DNA from: Fasciola hepatica | Lineage: Eukaryota > Platyhelminthes > Trematoda > Plagiorchiida > Fasciolidae | Direction: 5' to 3' | NCBI GenBank assembly: GCA_948099385.1 | Contig: CANUEZ040000107.1 | Coordinates: 1,612,001 to 1,676,000, forward strand | DNA: 64,000 nt | In this document: in pieces, positions 58,270-64,000 of the stretch | Position numbering within the stretch: position 1 is the stretch's first letter | Layout of the letters: each line of letters starts with the position of its first letter | Notes under the pieces: model-generated | Told to the model about the DNA's origin: nothing | Database searches by the model: none | The model's input: only the letters and a program-made list of their open reading frames with translations | Translations under genes and position numbers: made by a program

Positions 58270-60478
58270 CGGGTGACGCTGAGATATGAGGGCAGTGCCG
58301 ACAGAAACTGGGACTTGGTTTTTGAGGCTCGAAAGGTGGCAGGCAACTTGTTCCACACTTAGGAATGGTCAAGGAGGAAAAGGTGTGACCGTATGGCCGA
58401 TTTAGCTATGCCAGAAGGGACGGTAAAGGGCTTCACCGAAGTGAGTAAAAGGTTTCACAACGGAATCTCACTGGGTTATATGAAAAAGACCGGTTATGGA
58501 GCGAGTCATACAAGGAGACTAAGTTTAGTCTTAATCGGCGGAGCCAGAATGGGTCAAGATTCAGGCGTTGGCATCGTTCTCCATAGCTTAAAGACGTACA
58601 CCAACCGAGTAGTTGTTTGGTAAAAAGCTCTTGTTTGATTTCTGGCGCAACTCAGCCAAATTTTCTTTATGTTAGAAAATATTATTGGACGGTAGTCAAG
58701 CAGAGGCCTGATGCGGGGTTTGTAGATGCCGATGGTACTGTCCCGGAGACGAAAGGCGCGGAAGAGAGGGTGCCGCACCTCTCCTAGCCTTGGCCACTTG
58801 GATGCCGGCGTGCTCAGAAAAGTTAGAGGAGGGGGAATGGTTGAGGCCCAAATCACGGATGGTGGGTCGACTGGCTATTATGGACCCCTAAGAGTTAAGG
58901 ATCCGGGGGGAAATGGGATTTGTAGGTTAGAAACTCACACTTATCGGTGGAGAAGCTCATCATCCAGGAGTGACGCCAGCGGTCAAGTGCAGATAGGTCA
59001 GCGGAATGGCTGCATCGTTAGAATTGAGAGATTAGACTATTTTATATCATCTGCAAACAAGAATGGCGCGCCGTGGTGTACTAGATCCATTGGGTCATTA
59101 TTATACATCAGAAATAGGAGCGGACCCATTACACTGCCCAGTATGACGCCACTTGTAACGGGTTTCAGGTTAGGAGTATGTCCTTTGGTGAAAATCACTT
59201 GAAAACGACGAGTGAGATAAGATTTGAGCTAAGAAAGCAGCTGGTCAGCAACGCCGAATGAGCACAATTTGGCGATGAGATGTGGGTGTGGAACACGGTC
59301 GAAAGCCCTCGACAGATCTGGGTAGACAATGTCTAATACCTGCCCGCTTTCACCAGCTAAGTGACTAGGTTGAGGAAACCAAACTGACATGTGGTCCATG
59401 ATCGCGATTTGGGAAACCCGCGCTGCATATCGCTGAGAAGGTTTGAAGTGAGAAGATGGGTAGTGAAGCCATCTGTGATAATCATTTCCATTATTGTGAA
59501 AATGATAGGGGTGTGACTATTTGGACGGTAATTAGGGAGTTCGTGGACAGGTTCTTTTTTGTGTCGTGGAATGATGGCTTAATGCTTCCACTTCGACGGT
59601 ATTAAGCTGGATTTGAGTGACAAGGTGAATAAGTTTAGTAATGGAAGTGGAAGTTTCGATCCACCACTATTGATTGCAGCTGAGGGTAACCCATCTGGTC
59701 CAGGATGGGCGGATGCTTAACAGCGTTAAATGAGCCCGGTGTAACACACGTTTTAGCAATTCGTAGCCAAATTCGCAACGGATCCCGAAATCAGAAGGCT
59801 ATTATCCGTGATATTCTACGATACTAGATTATTGAATGAACAATGACACCAAAAAGACAAACCTCATTAATAAGATCGCAAGGACTCAACAAACGAGAAA
59901 CCGGATTGCAGAGTGCGAGCAGGGAGCAAGCGCGTCACGCAGGTCCAGAACAAGGATATGACAAAGTAGCGCTCTGGGCGCGAACAAACAAGAATTGATC
60001 CATAGAAACAACCAGTTCGTAAAGACACGTCAATAGTGTAAGCAAGTGAGTGATGTTAGGAAAAACACTGAACTGCAAAGGTTTTTGGGAGATTTTCCAC
60101 GACCGGTCGTTACACCCGGAAACAACGTTTACTTCAAAGGCTGTGGTAGATAGAGAACAGCGGGTGATGGCAAGACGATTGAGGAGGGGGGGCTATGTCT
60201 GAGGCGGGGGCCATGGAATTGGCGAAGTTATGGTTAAAGGCCTCAGCTATATCAGAAGGGGAGGCGGCCGGTAACGCAATGTATTGGATCGTAATATCTG
60301 TTGCCGAAGTCCTAGATTTGTGCAGGAGTGGCAGTTTCAATGCTTTATTGGGATACATTAATGCTTTGGCTTCTTCGTAGTGGAGCTGTTTTTCCTTGAG
60401 ATCGCGGATAATATCAGTAAGACGTGTTAGTCTCATGAGAAGAGAAAATTCGCGGTTTTGGAGATAAAGTCTTTGCAT
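58270..60478 (-). pseudogene. LINE-E reverse transcriptase
   Basis: The linker frame 60478-60134 reads LTRLTDIIRDLKEKQLHYEE and LPAASPSDIAEAFNHNFANS. After repeat R, fingers appear near 59560-59500 and QRGF (QHGF type) near 59410. Motif A is YPDLSRAFDRVPHPHLI (59325-59275) with both expected Asp residues. Motif B is TSGVILGSVMGPLLFLMYNN, and motif C is FLFADDIK (59063-59040) with the FADD pair intact, followed at once by a stop. The thumb contains LFRAFRLRDSTIGIYKPRIR and, near 58350, VWNKLPATFRA. It is broken by stops and by repeat R, but it is the least decayed catalytic core in the window. Confidence 0.88.
59780..60117 (+). repeat. Repeat R, copy 3, inside LINE-E
   Basis: It runs from GATCCCGAAATCAGAA to GACCGGTCGTTACACCC and interrupts LINE-E between its linker (60478-60134) and reverse transcriptase fingers (below 59765). 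It sits on the plus strand while LINE-E is on the minus strand, whereas in LINE-A repeat and host share orientation. So R is an independent mobile unit and not part of either LINE. Confidence 0.75.
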
Positions 60479-60639
60479 CTTGAGGTACTTTCGTTGGAAG
60501 GAGGCAAGTTTGGACCTCCTAAGGGAGGACCTTTGGCTATTGGGCTAAGTTCTAATAGGCTGTTTCCCATATAAAGGTAAAAGTGATCAGCCGCCTTTTG
60601 GGAGTCAGCCTCAGAAAAAAGCTGCTCCAATCTTGGTTA

Positions 60640-61345
60640 GAGATGAAATTGGGCACAGGGTCCCAATTTAAACGGAGGGAATTGTTGACTGGGATCAGAT
60701 GGTCCGATGGGTAAGCCACTACCTTGTGGTCGCTACCCGTAAATTCATGCAGAACGGAAGCCGAAAAGATGGAAACGCTGTGAACGAATATAGGATCTGG
60801 GATGTTGGCGTTTCTACTAGTGGTTTTAACGTGTTGCTCCCGGCCCCCAGTGTGAGTATGGAGACAGTCTATTAAGTTGGGAGGAGCTGTGACTTTCGTC
60901 CAGGATATCTTAGGCCACTTAAAATCACCGGCTATGACGTTCGCTGCCGAAGGTAGTAGTGAAAGTTAATCATAGGCTTCAATTAGAGGAGGTTAGTCCG
61001 CAGTAGTAGATGAGGGCGGGCGATAGGCACAACCACGGTGCGTGACTGCAAATAAGAACCGAATGGTGGGCCATAGATAATCCAAAATCGAGTCAAGTGT
61101 GGCATGTCTAATGGGGGTTAGTGAAAGGGCATGCTGTACGTACACTAGGCACCCATCTCAGTGTCTGTCAATCCTATTTACTCCAAAAACCTCGTACCCT
61201 TCAAGCATAATTTCGCTTGCGGAAGTGTGTTCGGTGAGCCAGGTTTCTGTAACGCAGATGATGCCGGGAATGGATGTTATGACATGGAGTTTTAAGTGAT
61301 GAAGCTTATTTAAGATGGACCGGGAGTCAAATAAGATGAGGAATA
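60640..61345 (-). pseudogene. LINE-E AP-type endonuclease domain
   Basis: In minus-strand order: DSRSILNKLHHLKLHVITS, then IICVTETWLTEHTSASEIML with the catalytic Glu (ETWL at 61247-61236), then VFGVNRIDRH before a stop. Further on, IAGDFKWPKISW (60929-60918 region) is the GDFN motif with Asn changed to Lys, and FTGSDHKVVAYPSDHL has the SDH motif (about 60735-60727). This domain nicks genomic DNA during insertion. Three of the four classical motifs are intact; the Asn-to-Lys change and the stop would disable it. Confidence 0.85.
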
Positions 61346-61541
61346 ACCCATTAATGTGGAAGTGAGCGCTCGGGGTAGGTAACGTGGGGGACTTGTTGGT
61401 CGGAGAGAGTGCAAGGGGAGGGGCGTGAGTTGGAGCTGTTACTAAAGAGGAAAAAAAGTGAGCGTTGGATGCCTCAGCGATTGCTTCAGAAGACTCAGCC
61501 GAGGACGACCCAGAATTAAATAATTTTGGGTTATTACGAGG

Positions 61542-63361
61542 TCAAAGATAAGACCTTTGAGGAAGTAGTCTTGCTACTTGTCTTGGTTCGTTGGGATCGT
61601 TCGATGCTCCAGTGCAGTGACAGACTACGGGGTTATCGAAGATATTGGCTTTCCCACGTGACAACCTTGGTATTGGCTGGTGTTGTGCGGTAACAGCAGG
61701 CCTTAGAAGGCAGGGTCTAGGAGAGTGTAGGGTGGCTTCGCCGCCTGTCGATACTGCTTGCCCGGGTGGGGAAGGATAGGAGTTGGCTGTTGGTAGGGGG
61801 TATGTAGAAGTCATTTTGGAAGTAGGTAGTGGCAGTACGCAGTGTTGCGTGGTTGGCCTGCGGAGTTCGGTGTGCTATCTAAGGTGTAAACGACTGGCAG
61901 GGTGCTGGTATTGAGAAGTGTCTCATTAAGGCTAGAAGAGAGGACAGATTGTGGGATTGCATGCCACTGAATGGGGAAAATCTACTCGAAGGGGGTTTGT
62001 GGATGCACCTTGCGGGTAAAAAGACTGACGTGGGATAGGCAGTGGTTTGGCGAGACGAAAATTTTGGTATGGTAATGAAACTAACGGGATGAAAGGTGGA
62101 GGCACGGAAAACTTAGGAAATGATGAGCCGTGCAGATGCAGCGCTGAATAATAGCTGTGAGGTGGTTTGCGATTATCGTCCGTATAAATGTGCGTAGAAC
62201 TGGGACTTCGCTGGGAGGAATTACGGTTTGATAAACTATCTGTTTTTGGAACGGAAATTGTAGACACTGGCACTAGTGACATTCTGCTAGGGTGTCTGTT
62301 CGCTTCTAATCTTTGCAGGACCTTCGGAGCGAAGCCTGATGATATAAGGCGGTCGTTGCCTAATGAACTAGACTTTGAGGCCTTTAGTAGGGATGGAGGA
62401 TAGGTTGTCGAACTCTGGACTTGCGGCCATAGGTTACCGTTGGTACCGACACTCTGCATTGGTGGCTGAGTACAGATAGTTACCGACTTTCAGCCCACGG
62501 CTGTAAGTCAGATTGCACCGACGAGAATTTGCCCTTAGGTACACTACTTCTTGGCGCGAGTATGCCCTGAGGGCTGACGGGCCTGATTTGAACAAGAATG
62601 ACCTATCAGTGGCATGGCGCGGTCCGGCGAATGGGTTTTAGTCGTGGCTATATGGTGTGGCCAAGAACGACCATACGTTGATTTATTTGTCGCCTTGGGA
62701 GAGTGATGAAAGGTTGTTAGGTTGGGGAGGCTACGCGATTTGGGTAGCTTTTTCTGAGGCACAGAGCTAAGCTGTCTGGCAGGACTCGGTGGATTCGAGT
62801 CCCAGGCATCTGTGACACTATCGACGAGTCCAGGGCGCTTGCAGTCTGGTGGATTTGAGGACGGCCCAGGCTTTGCGTCAAGGTCTACATCAGACAGCTT
62901 TTGGCTGATAGATGTTGGTTGTATAAAGTAGATCAGGGTAATGCATGGGATAGGTGTATTTTTGGCGGATTCCTGCTCTGGACATTCGAGACTTCAACTT
63001 TTTCAGCACTCCTCATCGTAGTAGCGTTTTGTCAGATGCTGTTCGAATGTTTTGTATGGCGAGTTAATGGCAATAACTGTTTTTTATGAATAAACTCAAT
63101 GGCTGTCAGTGGGTCCGAAAATTGGAAAAGCAGGGGGAATTGGCTTCGCTGCGTTTGTTTCCATAGTCAGCTGCTATGGAATTTTACCTGTTCCTTGTTA
63201 GCAGCCTTCAGCAAGGTACCGCAGACTATGTTGAGTGGAGCCCTATCACGAATGGTAAAAGCAATGGTGTGGTTAGAATTTCCTAGTCGTTTCGAAACCT
63301 CTGAAGATATGCTGTCAAAAACGTTGCACGTGGCAACTAAGTTATAGTCCGTGGTCGCCAT
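61542..63361 (-). pseudogene. LINE-E ORF1-like region
   Basis: LINE ORF1 proteins bind element RNA. The frame 63361-63167 reads VFDSISSEVSKRLGNSNHTI, then FTIRDRAPLNIVCGTLLKAA. It is followed after a stop by LLFQFSDPLTAIEFIHKKQL, which resembles the RNA-binding fold of LINE ORF1 proteins. Downstream frames 62762-62544, 62459-61932 (175 residues, rich in Ser and Pro) and 61814-61542 are likely linker. They show no domain I can name. Identification rests on position upstream of the endonuclease and on weak motif similarity. Confidence 0.5.
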
Positions 63362-64000
63362 AGAGGGCTCGAAAAGTTGAGCCGGTGGTGTCAGAATTCT
63401 GGGGGCTCTGTCAAGTGATTCAACTCGCGATTAGAGCGAGCTGATATGCTGTAAGGGGCTGTAAATCTTGCTATTTGCGTCATCATGGATGTTCGTTGAA
63501 GAGACGGAGCAAGGCGTATTGGCTGGGAGGTGTATGGCTACGCGTGGCAAAATCTTACTGACCGGTCTGCTTCTTTTGGAATTGCGCACTGTGACCGTAG
63601 CCTTCGGATAATCAACTAGTTTTGTTGATTATTTGGCGACTGCGAAAAGCCTACATATGTAACAGAGCTGAAATTCTATAGGAAGTCACCTTGGATGGTT
63701 ACACACAGGGTTGACTAGGTGGTTTCACTGTATGGAAGAAGGGGGGTTAGAGTTTTAGCCAAGGAGGAAACGATAACTAAAAGTGGTGGTTTAGCAAACA
63801 ATGGCTAAGTATTTGATAGTTTGGCTCACAATGGGTGATTTGTGGCAGGTATGGATCTAGATTTCCTAGTAAGGGGTTGTGTTGATTGTTCGCGGCAGTA
63901 AATTACGGACACACAGCGGTGCGTCGCAGTTATTGCCACGGACAATTTGACGCTTCAGAGTAAATAACTATTACTACTAGGTGCTACGTAAAACCAAGCC
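63362..64000. other. Unassigned stretch at the right window edge
   Basis: No gene was recognised. It contains a 9-bp stem with a 7-base loop at 63608-63632 (ATAATCAAC...GTTGATTAT). It may be the 5' region of LINE-E or its flank. Confidence 0.4.

Larger units (their letters stand above)
58270..63361 (-). mobile_element. LINE-E, structurally near-complete non-LTR retrotransposon fossil
   Basis: On the minus strand: ORF1-like region (63361-61542), endonuclease (61345-60640), linker (60630-60134), repeat R insertion (60117-59780), reverse transcriptase fingers, palm and thumb (59765-58270). This is the full order of a two-ORF LINE. It lies outside the paired part of the palindrome as seen here, so it has a single copy in this window. 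Stops are scattered but the catalytic motifs are better kept than in the other LINEs. Confidence 0.8.

Noticed and set aside
62784..62806. Pol III B-box-like sequence (GGATTCGAGTCCC)
   Set aside because: A single short match without an A box at the right distance and without a tRNA fold.
1..64000. CRISPR array, bacterial operons or phage genes
   Set aside because: No regularly spaced direct repeats, no intact adjoining ORFs, and all protein similarities are to eukaryotic mobile elements.

Overview
This window looks like non-genic, repeat-packed nuclear DNA of an invertebrate animal. The evidence is decayed non-LTR retrotransposons (LINEs), a Ty3/gypsy-type retrotransposon, a Mutator-like DNA transposon, many simple repeats ((TA)n, (TAA)n) and no recognisable host gene. 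A flatworm with a large, repeat-rich genome would fit, but that is only a guess. I saw no intact long ORF, tRNA, rRNA or CRISPR, and no bacterial gene organisation.

The dominant structure is one very large inverted repeat (palindrome). The left arm (1 to about 28,366) is the reverse complement of the right arm (about 29,904 to 56,179), around an asymmetric spacer of about 1.5 kb (28,367-29,903). Partner coordinates sum to 56,184 for positions ~54-3,240, to 56,180/56,181 for ~3,300-13,041, and to 58,270 for ~15,134-28,366. The step of 2,090 is a 2.09-kb element (13,042-15,133) present only in the left arm; the right arm carries the clean empty site. By eye the arms differ by well under 1 percent, except for one ~310-bp patch (11,152-11,460 versus 44,720-45,029) that differs by about 6 percent. 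Pairing runs to the left window edge, so the outer end of the palindrome is not seen. Positions 56,180-64,000 have no partner here.

Left-arm layout (mirrored in the right arm): part of a non-coding repeat family I call TE-X (1-435); a Mutator-like transposase fossil with SWIM-like and PHD-like fingers (534-3,052, +); a (TA)n tract (3,249-3,295); a Ty3/gypsy fossil (6,694-4,481, -) split by a TE-X copy and ended by another; LINE-A (9,930-7,000, -), itself interrupted by a ~335-bp repeat R; unassigned DNA; the arm-specific TE-X copy X4; LINE-B (17,417-18,381, +); LINE-C (19,130-20,081, +); unassigned DNA; TE-X copies X5 and X6; LINE-D (25,740-27,240, +); then the spacer. Right of the palindrome lie TE-X copy X1 extended to its 5' side (to 57,735) and LINE-E (63,361-58,270, -), which keeps ORF1, endonuclease and reverse transcriptase regions in order and also contains a copy of repeat R.

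Nothing here appears to work as a pathway. It is a nested graveyard of mobile elements that was then duplicated head-to-head, or joined head-to-head during assembly. The main biological questions are whether the palindrome is real, how its arms stay nearly identical, and what TE-X and R are.
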